Source of the DNA: Anaerolineaceae bacterium UBA2260 | GTDB lineage: Bacteria; Chloroflexota; Anaerolineae; Anaerolineales; Anaerolineaceae | Assembly (NCBI GenBank): GCA_002347485.1 | Contig: DDXM01000061.1 | Coordinates: 1 to 43,555, forward strand | DNA length: 43,555 nucleotides | Direction of reading: 5' to 3' | Part shown: piece by piece, positions 28,965 through 38,222 of the stretch | Position numbering within the stretch: position 1 is the stretch's first letter | Layout of the letters: each line of letters opens with the position of its first letter | The notes under the pieces: model-generated | Database searches by the model: none | Told to the model about the DNA's origin: nothing | Seen by the model: only the letters and a program-made list of their open reading frames with translations | Translations under genes and position numbers: made by a program

Positions 28965-30853
28965 TCGATTGAGAGCAGCTCCGGTGGAGGTGTGCTGCTC
29001 AGCGTGGCCCCGGGGAGAGTCGCGTCGATAAAAGTGATGATCTCCTCGGTTTTGCCGTCATCCGCCAGCGCGAGCAGATGATCCACCTTTTCCCGCAATT
29101 CCTCCCCGCTCAGGTTGCTGGGGTCGTCAAATTTGAATATTTCAGGGTGCTGCGTGGGTTCAAATTGATGCCCATCTTCCCACAGATCTTCACTCAATTT
29201 TTCACCCGGCCGGATGCCGGTGAAAACGATCTCGATGTCTTTGCCGGGTTCCAGGCCTGAAAGTCGGATGAGGTCTTCAGCCAGGTCCAGGATGCGCACT
29301 TGCTGTCCCATGTTGAGCACAAAGGCTTCGCCGCCTTTTTCCATGCTGGCGGCCTGCAGGACCAGATACACCGCCTCGGGGATGGTCATGAAGTAACGCC
29401 GCATGTCCGGATGGGTGATGGTAACCGGCCCGCCATTGGCGATTTGGTGTTTGAACAGCGGAACTACACTCCCGCGGCTGCCGAGCACATTGCCAAAGCG
29501 AACCACGCAATAGGCTTTACCGTTGCGCTGCGCGGAATCGAGCACGATCATTTCAGAGAAACGCTTGGTTGCGCCCATGATATTCGCAGGTCGGATGGCT
29601 TTATCAGTGGAGATCATCACCAGGCGTTTGACATCGCTCCCCTCGCAGGCTTTAACCACATTGAGGGTACCTCTAATGTTGTTATCGATCGCTTCGTCAA
29701 TATTCATTTCCATCAGCGGCACATGCTTATGCGCAGCAGCATGGAATACCACATCCGGTTTATGGATGCGAAATATATTGCTAATGCGGGCGCCATCGCG
29801 CACATCCGCGATAATAGGGGTCATCGCCAGTGATGGAGAGGTTTCGCGCAATTCGAGTAATGACTCAAAAATGCTGTTTTCACCATGCCCCAACAGGATC
29901 AGGTGTGAGGGTCCCCAGCGGATGATCTGGCGGCAAAGTTCCCGCCCGATCGAACCACCGGCACCTGTCACGAGCACGACCTTGCGCGCGAGGGTTTCCC
30001 CGATCAACTCCTCCTGCATATGCGTGGGTTGGCGCCGAAGCAGGTCGGTGATATCCACCTCGCGCAGACGACTGATACTTACCTTACCGCCGATCAATTC
30101 ATAAATGCCCGGCATGGTGCGGAAAGGAATTCCGCGTAAACGACACACATCCGCAATCATCCTCACCACTTTGCCGCTCGAACTGGGGATGGCGATGATA
30201 ACCTCATCGACTTTTTTATGCTCAAGAACCTTCCCGATATCAGAGAGGGTGCCCACTACCGGCACACCGTGGATCTGTTGTTTCAACTTCCCGGGGTTGT
30301 CATCAAGGAATCCAACCGGGGTCAGGTTGAGATCCGGGTTCTTCTGCAATTCGCGCACAACCAGGGCGCCGGCATCCCCCGCCCCGATGATCAGCGCTTG
30401 CTTCGATTGTTTCGAGCGCAGCCTGCCGGAGGCTGAGTTGATGTTGTCTGAGACAAGACGAATGGCAAAACGCACGCCGCCTATGAGGATTAATGAGAGC
30501 AACCAATCAATGATGAGCACAGATCGGGGAAGACCAATGAACACTTTGAAAGTCAACAGCAGGATCATGATCACCGATACCACCACTGAAGCGCTGGACA
30601 CAGCGACCAGGATCAATCGCAGCTCACGCGTGCTGGCGTATCCCCACAGCCTGCGGTACAAACCAAAGAAATAGTAGATGGGTATCTTTGTCAGGACGGC
30701 GACAGCGATCATCCAGTATGCCGAGGGCAGGTAGAAGAAGAACAGCGCGCCCAGTTCCAGGCGCAGCGCATAAGCGCCAAGCACTGCGACGACGGTAAGG
30801 ATCACATCGATTAGAACCATGTAGCGGTTGCGAAGGTTGGGTTTCCTTTTCAT
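28961..30853 (-). CDS. Membrane NDP-sugar 4,6-dehydratase (CapD/PglF/WbpM type)
   Basis: About 630 residues. Four N-terminal membrane spans, a Rossmann-like domain (ALIIGAGDAGALVVRELQKNPDL), then an SDR dehydratase domain with VLVTGAGGSIGRELCRQI, VFHAAAHKHVPLME and MISTDKAIRPANIMGATKR. In this subfamily the usual catalytic Tyr is Met, as seen here (MGATK). Such enzymes convert UDP-GlcNAc to 4-keto-6-deoxy sugars for surface glycans. The ATG at 30853 overlaps the previous stop by one base (TGATG); GTG 30856 is an alternative. Confidence 0.92.
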   Translation of the reverse strand: MKRKPNLRNRYMVLIDVILTVVAVLGAYALRLELGALFFFYLPSAYWMIAVAVLTKIPIYYFFGLYRRLWGYASTRELRLILVAVSSASVVVSVIMILLLTFKVFIGLPRSVLIIDWLLSLILIGGVRFAIRLVSDNINSASGRLRSKQSKQALIIGAGDAGALVVRELQKNPDLNLTPVGFLDDNPGKLKQQIHGVPVVGTLSDIGKVLEHKKVDEVIIAIPSSSGKVVRMIADVCRLRGIPFRTMPGIYELIGGKVSISRLREVDITDLLRRQPTHMQEELIGETLARKVVLVTGAGGSIGRELCRQIIRWGPSHLILLGHGENSIFESLLELRETSPSLAMTPIIADVRDGARISNIFRIHKPDVVFHAAAHKHVPLMEMNIDEAIDNNIRGTLNVVKACEGSDVKRLVMISTDKAIRPANIMGATKRFSEMIVLDSAQRNGKAYCVVRFGNVLGSRGSVVPLFKHQIANGGPVTITHPDMRRYFMTIPEAVYLVLQAASMEKGGEAFVLNMGQQVRILDLAEDLIRLSGLEPGKDIEIVFTGIRPGEKLSEDLWEDGHQFEPTQHPEIFKFDDPSNLSGEELREKVDHLLALADDGKTEEIITFIDATLPGATLSSTPPPELLSIE

Positions 30854-32277
30854 CACAATCCTTTTAGCCCAAGCACTCTCCCCACCGTTCTGAGTGCGAT
30901 CGTTAGATCAAGCAATAAGTTACGTTTTTTAATGTAATACAAATCATATTCAAGCTTCACCGCGGTGTCTTCCACGGTGGTGGCGTAGCGTTGATTGATC
31001 TGCGCCCAACCGGTGAGCCCTGGTCGTACAAATAATCTCGCGCGATAAAATGGCAGTTGTTCCTGGAATTTATTCACCAGTTCGATCTGCTCAGCGCGGG
31101 GTCCGATCATGCTGTTTTCTCCGATCAGGATATTCCAGAATTGCGGCAACTCATCAAGATGGCTGCGGCGCAGGAATTTTCCAACCCTGGTGATGCGCTC
31201 ATCATTTTCGGTCGCAGTTCGCGCCACGCCGTCCTTTTCGGCGTCCGTGTACATGGTACGAAACTTGTGGATTTTGTAAGGACGCCCAAACTTGCCAACC
31301 CGCATCTGGGAATAAATCACGGGGCGACCGGAATCCAGCAGGATGAGCAGCGCGATGAGGGGATACAGCAAAAAGAACCCGATCAAACCGACAATGCTGC
31401 AGATGATATCCACCACCCGTTTGAGGCTCTCATAAACCCCGCTGGCGTGGGTTTGGTCGATAAATGAACGCAGGATCCAATCCGAAGGCAGCAGGAAGAT
31501 CGGCACCCTGCCGAATAGCTCTTCATAAACTGCTGGCAAAGAGGTGACCTCGATGTTATTCTCCTCAACTGCGTGCAAAATAGCGCGGGAAAGCTCCGGA
31601 TTCAACTCACCAGATATGGCAAAGATCAGGTCGGTGATGTCGAGTTGTTGCGTGAGTTCCGTGAGTTGAGCGCCATTCCCCAATACCTTACAGCCATTGA
31701 TCTCCTGCTCCAGTTTCCCGGGGTCGTCATCAATATAACCGATGAGGATAAAGGGACCTGAATGGATTTCTTTGAGCATTTTCGCCAGGGTTGAACCCGC
31801 CTTGCCAGCTCCGATCATAAGCGCCCGGCGCGAGAAAACTGGGGCGGTAAAAATGCGGATGTAAATAAACCGCCACACGAAGGTGAGCAGTGTAGCGGAA
31901 ATGATAAAGAAGAACACCCCGCGGCGCGGTAATGAGTTCGGTTCGGCGATAAAGAAAATGATCAGGTAGATTGCGATCCCGATGGACGCCGCCGTGAGAA
32001 TGCCGCGTACAACCTCATCCTTGCGGTTCGCGCGGCGCACATCATATATTTCGATAAGAAACAGGATCCACAGGAATGGCAGCAGGTAGAACCAGAATGG
32101 CGCGCGCTGCTCCAGGAACTCCCAGGTAAAATCAAGCCAATCACGCTGTGCCCAGAAGTATAAACCGATGAAAACAGCCAGGTATGTGACGATCAGGTCG
32201 CCGAAGAAGAGGATCACCTGCCGTTCGCTATCATGTATGCGCCAGCGTTTCATGGATTGGGGTTTTTCAATTCCCAT
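30853..32277 (-). CDS. Polyprenyl glycosylphosphotransferase (exopolysaccharide priming)
   Basis: Transfers the first sugar phosphate to undecaprenyl phosphate at the inner membrane. The 474-residue protein has four N-terminal spans, a CoA-binding-like Rossmann domain (ALMIGAGKAGSTLAKML) and the bacterial sugar transferase domain: KRVVDIICSIVGLIGFFLLYP, then VGKFGRPYKIHKFRTM, LRRSHLDELPQFWNILIGENSMIGPRAE and VRPGLTGWAQINQRYA. It is of the WcaJ/WbaP size class. Its start overlaps the glycosyltransferase stop by 11 bases. Most likely primes the polysaccharide made by this cluster. Confidence 0.94.
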   Translation of the reverse strand: MGIEKPQSMKRWRIHDSERQVILFFGDLIVTYLAVFIGLYFWAQRDWLDFTWEFLEQRAPFWFYLLPFLWILFLIEIYDVRRANRKDEVVRGILTAASIGIAIYLIIFFIAEPNSLPRRGVFFFIISATLLTFVWRFIYIRIFTAPVFSRRALMIGAGKAGSTLAKMLKEIHSGPFILIGYIDDDPGKLEQEINGCKVLGNGAQLTELTQQLDITDLIFAISGELNPELSRAILHAVEENNIEVTSLPAVYEELFGRVPIFLLPSDWILRSFIDQTHASGVYESLKRVVDIICSIVGLIGFFLLYPLIALLILLDSGRPVIYSQMRVGKFGRPYKIHKFRTMYTDAEKDGVARTATENDERITRVGKFLRRSHLDELPQFWNILIGENSMIGPRAEQIELVNKFQEQLPFYRARLFVRPGLTGWAQINQRYATTVEDTAVKLEYDLYYIKKRNLLLDLTIALRTVGRVLGLKGL

Positions 32278-33274
32278 GCTTTTTACCTGAAGAGATAATT
32301 TTCACCATGTTCCATAAAAATCCGCTGCCCCAGGAAAAATGCATCGTCAAGATGGCAATGGGGATCCCCACCACCAGGAGCGGATTCTTCTTACGTATGG
32401 CCGGCAAAATGGAGCCGCCAGCCAGGATTACCAGGTAAGAAGATAATACGATTACCAGCAAGATTCTTGCCAATTTCCAGAAAGTTGATAACAATAATAA
32501 CATCAAAATACCGGAAACAAAAACCGGTGGAAGGGCTTGCCGCCAGCGCAAAGTATCGGGGTAGCGGCGAAGCATGTTGAACTTCCAATATCCATAAGAA
32601 AAATATTGCCGTGCGAGCGCTCGAAGAGTGACACGCGAGTAATAGACACAGCGGATCGCCGGATCCACCCAAACCCTTCCTCCCGCTTTGCGGACGCGTG
32701 TGTTAAATTCATAATCTTCATTCGCCAGCAGGGTTTCATCATATTTACCGATCTGGTCCACAAAGCTGCGAGTGTAGGTGCCGAACGCAACGGTGTCGGC
32801 TTCCATGGCTCGGGTCGCGGTGCGATATCGGGCATCCCCCACCCCCAGCGGATGGGCGGTGGCGATGGAGATCGCGTGGGCGATCCATGAATCCGCCCCA
32901 GGGCGGATCTCGATGACGCCGCCCACATTTGCGCCCAGTCCCGCTTTTAGCGCCGCGAGACTTTTTTCAATATAATCCGGCGCAGGGATGGCGTGCGCGT
33001 CCATGCGGGTGATGACCTCGCCGCGCGACACCTCAATCGCCTGGTTGAGTGCCGCCGGGATGGTGTGCTTTACATTTTCGACCACCCGAAGATTAAGTTC
33101 TGGATGCGATTCCTGGAAAGCCGCGATACGTTCCCGCGTCCGGTCGGTGGACATGCCATCCGCGATCACCACTTCCAATTGGTCAATTGGGTAAGTTTGA
33201 TTGGCGATCGCCGCAAGCAATTCTTCGATCGTTTTCTCTTCGTTATAACAGGGAATGATAACTGAAACCAACAA
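32267..33274 (-). CDS. Glycosyltransferase family 2, membrane-associated
   Basis: A 335-residue GT-A enzyme that uses nucleotide sugars. Motifs: VSVIIPCYNEEKTIEELLAAI at the N-terminus, the metal-binding region ITRMDAHAIPAPDYIE (DxD-like DAH) and LANEDYEFNTRVRKAGGRVW, the ED base. Two or three C-terminal spans follow. No ATG begins the frame: two adjacent TTG codons (33274 and 33271) do, with AGGAAAA about nine bases upstream. It follows the RidA gene by 33 bases, so it likely belongs to the same transcript. Confidence 0.9.
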   Translation of the reverse strand: MLVSVIIPCYNEEKTIEELLAAIANQTYPIDQLEVVIADGMSTDRTRERIAAFQESHPELNLRVVENVKHTIPAALNQAIEVSRGEVITRMDAHAIPAPDYIEKSLAALKAGLGANVGGVIEIRPGADSWIAHAISIATAHPLGVGDARYRTATRAMEADTVAFGTYTRSFVDQIGKYDETLLANEDYEFNTRVRKAGGRVWVDPAIRCVYYSRVTLRALARQYFSYGYWKFNMLRRYPDTLRWRQALPPVFVSGILMLLLLSTFWKLARILLVIVLSSYLVILAGGSILPAIRKKNPLLVVGIPIAILTMHFSWGSGFLWNMVKIISSGKKHGN

Positions 33275-33307
33275 ATAGATTTTCCTGTCAGTTTTCCGGT
33301 TTGAGGA

Positions 33308-33715
33308 TTAGCATTCCTGATCGTTGCAACGAACAGCGATCACTTCGATCTCGACCAGAGCGTTCTTGGGCAGCCCGGCAACCGCAACCGTGGTGCGCGC
33401 GGGAGGTTCGCTGGGGAAAAACTCCCCATAAACCTTGTTCATCGCCGCGAAGTCCTGCATATCGCGCAGGTAGACGGTGGTTTTTACCGCGTTCTTCAGG
33501 CAGGAACCGGATGAGCGCAGCACGGCTTCTAGATTGGTCAATACCTGGCGGGTCTGCGCTTCGATCCCTCCAGGAATAAGGTCTCCTGTCTTCGGATCAA
33601 TGGGTGTCTGTCCGGCGGTGAACACGAAAACGGCTGCGCCGGTAGCCACTGAGTACGGACCAATTGCCGCTGGGGCTTCCGCGCTCTGATAGACCTTCTT
33701 ATCATGACAGGACAT
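33308..33715 (-). CDS. ridA: RidA/YjgF family 2-iminobutanoate/2-iminopropanoate deaminase
   Basis: Hydrolyses reactive enamine/imine products of PLP enzymes. The 135-residue length is usual. Conserved Arg107 in PPARTTVAVAGLPKNALVEIEVIAV, and the N-terminal YQSAEAPAAIGPYS, fit the family. It leads the minus-strand operon that ends with a PLP desulfhydrase nine kb of genes later, so a link to that enzyme is possible but weak. GGAGG lies seven bases before the ATG. Confidence 0.95.
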   Translation of the reverse strand: MSCHDKKVYQSAEAPAAIGPYSVATGAAVFVFTAGQTPIDPKTGDLIPGGIEAQTRQVLTNLEAVLRSSGSCLKNAVKTTVYLRDMQDFAAMNKVYGEFFPSEPPARTTVAVAGLPKNALVEIEVIAVRCNDQEC

Positions 33716-33745
33716 GATTTTCCTCCATTGAGAATGATTTATTCC

Positions 33746-33774
33746 ATTTTAAACGAACTGCCGAAAAAGGTAAA
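33746..33774 (-). promoter_or_regulatory. Promoter of ridA and the surface-glycan operon
   Basis: On the minus strand TTTACC (33774-33769), 17 bases, TAAAAT (33751-33746), about 30 bases before the ridA ATG. Confidence 0.6.
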
Positions 33775-33828
33775 CTATGACAACCATCAATTTGAAGGCA
33801 ACATCGCGAGGCGTTCAATGGTAAGGGC

Positions 33829-33837
33829 TGGTATAAT
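33829..33837 (+). promoter_or_regulatory. Extended -10 promoter of prfA
   Basis: TGGTATAAT (33829-33837), a TGn plus perfect TATAAT, 34 bases before the prfA ATG. No consensus -35 at 17 bases. Confidence 0.6.
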
Positions 33838-33871
33838 CCACGTGGTCAATTCTTAAGAATGCAGGGTACCT

Positions 33872-34945
33872 ATGCTCGAAAAATTAAACACCATTGAAAA
33901 TCATTATGCTGAACTCACCCGCCTGATGGATGAGAGCAGCCAGGATTACCAGAAAGTGGTCGAACTCGCCAAGGAAAGGTCCGAACTCGAACCGATCGTT
34001 CAGCTTTCTTCCCGATATCGGTCGTTACTTAGCGCGTATGAGCAGGCCAGGGAACTGGCGGATTCGGACGACGAGGAAATGCGCGCGCTGGCCAGCCAGG
34101 AGATGGAACAACTACCCGGTCAAATTGAGGAGATGGAAAACCAGATCAAACGCCTGCTGGTACCCAAAGACCCAAGAGATGACCGCAATGTTTACATCGA
34201 GATTCGCGCCGGCGCCGGAGGCGACGAAGCCGGTTTATTCGCTGCTGAACTGATGCGCATGTACATGTACTACGCGGAATCTCGCGGCTGGACTGTTGAG
34301 ATGATCTCTGCAAACGAAACCGGTATTGGCGGGTACAAAGAGGTTATCTTCATGGTCAAAGGACGGGGAGCGTATTCCCGCTTCAAGTTCGAATCCGGCG
34401 TTCACCGCGTGCAGCGCATCCCTGTAACGGAATCCAGCGGGCGCATCCATACCTCAACCGTGACCGTGGCGGTCATGGCGGAGGTGGAAGACGTGGATGT
34501 GCAAATTCCGGATTCTGACATCACAATTGATGTGTTCAGGTCTTCCGGCGCGGGTGGGCAAAATGTGCAAAAGAACGCCACCGCAGTCCGCATCACTCAC
34601 ATCCCCACAGGCATCGTAGTCGCCTGCCAGGATGAGCGCTCACAACTACAGAATAAACTTCGTGCCATGGGCATCCTGCGCGCCCGCCTGTTTGAACTCG
34701 AAGAAGAAAAACGCCGCCAGGAACGGGATGCGTCACGCCGCTCGCAGGTGGGTACCGGTGATCGCTCTGAAAAGATCCGCACTTACAATTACCCGCAAAG
34801 CCGCGTGACCGACCATCGCATCAACGTGTCTTCGTACAACCTGCCTGCAGTTTTAGCCGGGGAGATCGACATATTTATCGATGAGCTCTCGTTGCGCGAT
34901 GAAACCGACCGCCTGGCTGCCAGCGGTGAATATGACGAATTCTGA
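33872..34945 (+). CDS. prfA: Peptide chain release factor 1
   Basis: Terminates translation at UAA and UAG. The 357-residue protein has the catalytic GGQ at residues 228-230 (SGAGGQNVQKNATAVRI) and the codon-recognition tripeptide PVT at 184-186 (IPVTESSGRIHTS), where many RF1 have PAT. The segment after GGQ (NVQKNATA rather than HVNTTDSA) departs from the usual text. All other RF1 regions are present. It overlaps prmC by 14 bases, matching the common prfA-prmC pair. Confidence 0.96.
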   Translation: MLEKLNTIENHYAELTRLMDESSQDYQKVVELAKERSELEPIVQLSSRYRSLLSAYEQARELADSDDEEMRALASQEMEQLPGQIEEMENQIKRLLVPKDPRDDRNVYIEIRAGAGGDEAGLFAAELMRMYMYYAESRGWTVEMISANETGIGGYKEVIFMVKGRGAYSRFKFESGVHRVQRIPVTESSGRIHTSTVTVAVMAEVEDVDVQIPDSDITIDVFRSSGAGGQNVQKNATAVRITHIPTGIVVACQDERSQLQNKLRAMGILRARLFELEEEKRRQERDASRRSQVGTGDRSEKIRTYNYPQSRVTDHRINVSSYNLPAVLAGEIDIFIDELSLRDETDRLAASGEYDEF

Positions 34946-35780
34946 CCTGGGCAATTGGGTGGATAATGCGGTTGTTCAACTAAAAGAGAGGAGTGAATCT
35001 CCCTCCGTAGAGGTTCACGCCATTGCTTCGCATGTGCTGCAAAAACCCAGGGAATGGATCTTCGCGCATCCTGAAACGATATTGAATGAACCCCAATTGC
35101 ATGCGCTTGACAAAGCCCTTCATCGATTAATGGATGGAGAACCGCTTGCCTATATCACCGGCATGCGATCTTTTTATGGGCTTGATTTCGTGGTGGATAA
35201 GCGCGTGCTGGTTCCCAGACCTGAAACCGAATTACTGGTAGATCTCGCGATAGACTGGTTGAAGAAAAATCCCGACCGGAAGCGCGTTGTGGATGTCGGA
35301 ACTGGATCCGGAGTGATCGCGGTCACTCTGGCCCATCACTTCCCCGATCTAATCGTCAGCGCAATCGACACCTCCGCAGAAGCTCTAAAAGTCGCGCAAT
35401 TGAACGCTGCATTACATAAGGTCGTGGATCGCATCAAATTCATCCAGAACGATCTGCTTGAAGGATTGAACGGGCAATTCGACCTGGTCCTGGCTAACCT
35501 CCCTTATATACCCGAGTTTGACGTGGGCCAGCTTCCCGATCTCAGGCATGAGCCACGCGCCGCGTTGGATGGCGGCAGCGACGGATTGCGCATAATTGAA
35601 AAATTAATCCTGGAAAGTGAAAAAAACATGGCTCAAAACAGCTGTATGATTTTGGAAATACAATATAATCAATGGGAAGCAGTTCAGGATTTAGCACTAA
35701 TTCGTAATCCGAAGGCAATTATTTCTATCCATCATGATCTTGCAGCTCTACCGCGCGTGATAAGAATTCAAAATTTATAA
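34932..35780 (+). CDS. prmC: Release factor glutamine methyltransferase
   Basis: Methylates the Gln of GGQ in release factors, using S-adenosylmethionine. The 282-residue protein has the SAM site VVDVGTGSGVIAVTLAHHF and the LANLPYIPE motif, where most PrmC have NPPY; here the second residue is Leu. The N-terminal helical domain (about 1-85) is typical. ATG 34932, inside the prfA end, is taken because the longer frame from 34881 lies fully within prfA. Confidence 0.95.
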   Translation: MTNSDLGNWVDNAVVQLKERSESPSVEVHAIASHVLQKPREWIFAHPETILNEPQLHALDKALHRLMDGEPLAYITGMRSFYGLDFVVDKRVLVPRPETELLVDLAIDWLKKNPDRKRVVDVGTGSGVIAVTLAHHFPDLIVSAIDTSAEALKVAQLNAALHKVVDRIKFIQNDLLEGLNGQFDLVLANLPYIPEFDVGQLPDLRHEPRAALDGGSDGLRIIEKLILESEKNMAQNSCMILEIQYNQWEAVQDLALIRNPKAIISIHHDLAALPRVIRIQNL

Positions 35781-35827
35781 AATTAACTAAGTCATTTTAT
35801 TAGGTATGAATTAGGAATTGTTAAATT

Positions 35828-36457
35828 ATGGAAACGATCACTCTACCTGCAGATAACCCGGCTTCGATCCAAACAGCGTTGGAACTGCTCCGGGAGGGTG
35901 AGATCATCGCATTCCCAACAGATACAGTATACGGGTTAGGCGCGAACGCTTTCTACTCACCAGGTATTATCAAATTGTTTGAGGCAAAAGGCCGCGACGC
36001 CAATAAAGCCATCGCAGTGCTGATCGGTGACCTGGCACAGCTCGATCTACTGACTGAGAACATCAACGAAACTGGCAAAAAACTCGCCAGGAAGTTCTGG
36101 CCCGGTGCGTTGACCATCGTTGTGCCGAAGAAAAAGGATGTTCCAGAATTATTGACCGCCGGGAATTCGATCGGCATACGCATGCCGGATCACCCCGTAG
36201 CGCTTGCACTGCTAAAGCAATTTGGACCGATGGCTGTCACTTCTGCGAATCTATCCGGTAAAAATAATCCGCATAACGCAAAGGATGTCTCCAAGCAGCT
36301 CAACAAGCGCATCCCGCTCATTCTCGATGGCGGCAGTTGCCCGGGAGGGATTCCCTCCACTGTGGTTGATTGCTCTGACAACGAGGTGCACATTCTCAGA
36401 CCCGGCGCCATCAGCGAGGAAGAGATCAAAGCTGCCTTAAAAACCAAGAGCGATTAA
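35828..36457 (+). CDS. tsaC: Threonylcarbamoyl-AMP synthase (TsaC/Sua5/YrdC)
   Basis: Makes threonylcarbamoyl-AMP from Thr, bicarbonate and ATP for the t6A37 modification of ANN-decoding tRNAs. The 209-residue single-domain protein has EIIAFPTDTVYGLGANAF, then the KAIAVLI segment, FWPGALTIVVPKK, GIRMPDHPVALALLKQFGPMAVTSANLSG and PSTVVDC, the complete YrdC set. It follows prmC after 47 bases, in the widely found prfA-prmC-tsaC order. Confidence 0.96.
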   Translation: METITLPADNPASIQTALELLREGEIIAFPTDTVYGLGANAFYSPGIIKLFEAKGRDANKAIAVLIGDLAQLDLLTENINETGKKLARKFWPGALTIVVPKKKDVPELLTAGNSIGIRMPDHPVALALLKQFGPMAVTSANLSGKNNPHNAKDVSKQLNKRIPLILDGGSCPGGIPSTVVDCSDNEVHILRPGAISEEEIKAALKTKSD

Positions 36458-36485
36458 CTATCGCCAATGGCATCCCTTTTAGCGA

Positions 36486-38222
36486 TCATTCCTCTCTCAA
36501 GCGGTCTTTTTCGTCCTGGTACATGCGCGCGAATTCTCCCCCCCTGTTCAGAAGTACACTCAAACTACCTCGCTCGATAATACGCCCTTTTTCGAGCAGC
36601 ATGATCTCATCCATGTCAGGCATCCATCGCAAATCATGGGTGATGATCAGCATTCCTTTCCCTTCGGTCCAGTCAAACAGGTTGGTCATCACCTCCCCCG
36701 CGGTCACTTGGTCCAGGCTGGTAGTCGGTTCATCCAGTAGAATGTAAGGTCGATCCTGCAGATACAGCCTGGCGAAAGCCAGGCGCTGCCGCTCTCCACC
36801 GCTCATTTTTATCCCCCGTTCCCCAATCCATGTGTCGAGTTTCTCTGGCAAAGAGCTGAGCCAATTTGAAAGCCCGGCTTGCGAGATTGCCGCAACCAAT
36901 TCCTCATCTGTTGCTCCAGGCTTCGCCAGCAGCAGGTTTTGCCGTACATCTTCGTTGAAAATATGCGGCTTCTGCGATAAAACAGAAAAATTGGACCGGA
37001 TGCCATCCGGATCAATATTTCGCGTGTCGACACCGTTCATTTGGATGTTCCCGCTGGAAGGATATTTAAACACGACCAACAGATCAAGCAAACTGGTTTT
37101 TCCAGCTCCACTCGCCCCTACAAGCGCGATTTTCCGCTTTGGTTGCAGCGTAAAGTTGATATTCTCCAGCAGTAGTTCTTCGCTACCCTCGAACGAAAAA
37201 GAGACATGCTCGAAGCGGATTGATGAAAGCGGAGTCGCTGGTGTCAATTTTTGGATAGACGTCAGGGGATCATCCACTTTACCAAAGGAGAATAGACGGT
37301 GCGCTGCCGCTCTGCTGGCATTGAAGTTTTGTGCCGCCGGATTGAGCGGGGTGATGACCTCAAACGATGCAAGCGTCACCAGGCTGATCACAGCCAGTGT
37401 CACGCCTGATATAGTGCCGGCATTCACCAAAGGGATGGCTGCATAGATAATGAGTAGAAGTGTCAGGTTGGTTAAAAGTAGTGACACACCGCTGTTCAAG
37501 CCGCCAAGCGCCGCAAGTCGATCCTGCTGCCTACCTGCCTTGTTGAACTCACCTTGGAATCGCTGAATAAATTCTCGCTGGGTATTCGTGGCGTGAATAT
37601 CCTCCAGCCCCTGCAGAAATTCCACCAGGTCCGCGGAAATCTCGGCGTTTGCCCTGGATAAACTTTCCGATGCTCTCCGGGTAACCAGCAGCGCGACCAC
37701 GGGTTGCAGAAATCCGCTGACCAGCATTCCGGAAAACAGGATCACGCCAAGTTCAAGCGCGAAACTGCCGATGAACAGGCTGGTGCCAACGACGATGACC
37801 AGTGCGACCACCACCGGCGAGATCACCCTTACATAAAAGTTTTCCAAAACCTGCAGATCTCCCATCACGCTTTGCAACAGATCGCCGCCCTGCCGTGTTA
37901 CCAGGTTGGCAGGAGCGCCAGGCTCTACGCGGCGCATGAAATCCAGGCGTAAGCGCGAGACAACCCGCAGGTTGACCGAGTGCGACACGAGCCGTTCAAG
38001 GTATCGGAAAACACCTCGGCTGATGCCGAAGAAGCGCACCCCAACGATGGCCACTTGCAGCGTCGCGATTGAAGGATGCAACGCCGCGCTAGCGATGATG
38101 AACGCCGAACTACCCAGCAGGCCGATCCCCGCCGCGACCGCCGCGATCCCCAACAGCAACGACAAGAGAATTTCCCCTGTGAACAACTTAAAGATTGCCA
38201 GTAGCCGGGTCAAGGGTTTCAT
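36486..38222 (-). CDS. cydC: Thiol reductant ABC exporter subunit CydC
   Basis: One half of the heterodimeric CydDC exporter, which moves glutathione/cysteine outward and is needed for cytochrome bd assembly. The 578-residue protein has six membrane spans (about 15-300), then an ATPase domain with Walker A GASGAGKTS, signature MSGGERQRLAFARL and Walker B YILLDEPTTSLD. RYLERLVSH in the first loop is typical of CydC. Its ATG overlaps the cydD stop as ATGA. No cydAB genes are in the window. Confidence 0.92.
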   Translation of the reverse strand: MKPLTRLLAIFKLFTGEILLSLLLGIAAVAAGIGLLGSSAFIIASAALHPSIATLQVAIVGVRFFGISRGVFRYLERLVSHSVNLRVVSRLRLDFMRRVEPGAPANLVTRQGGDLLQSVMGDLQVLENFYVRVISPVVVALVIVVGTSLFIGSFALELGVILFSGMLVSGFLQPVVALLVTRRASESLSRANAEISADLVEFLQGLEDIHATNTQREFIQRFQGEFNKAGRQQDRLAALGGLNSGVSLLLTNLTLLLIIYAAIPLVNAGTISGVTLAVISLVTLASFEVITPLNPAAQNFNASRAAAHRLFSFGKVDDPLTSIQKLTPATPLSSIRFEHVSFSFEGSEELLLENINFTLQPKRKIALVGASGAGKTSLLDLLVVFKYPSSGNIQMNGVDTRNIDPDGIRSNFSVLSQKPHIFNEDVRQNLLLAKPGATDEELVAAISQAGLSNWLSSLPEKLDTWIGERGIKMSGGERQRLAFARLYLQDRPYILLDEPTTSLDQVTAGEVMTNLFDWTEGKGMLIITHDLRWMPDMDEIMLLEKGRIIERGSLSVLLNRGGEFARMYQDEKDRLREE

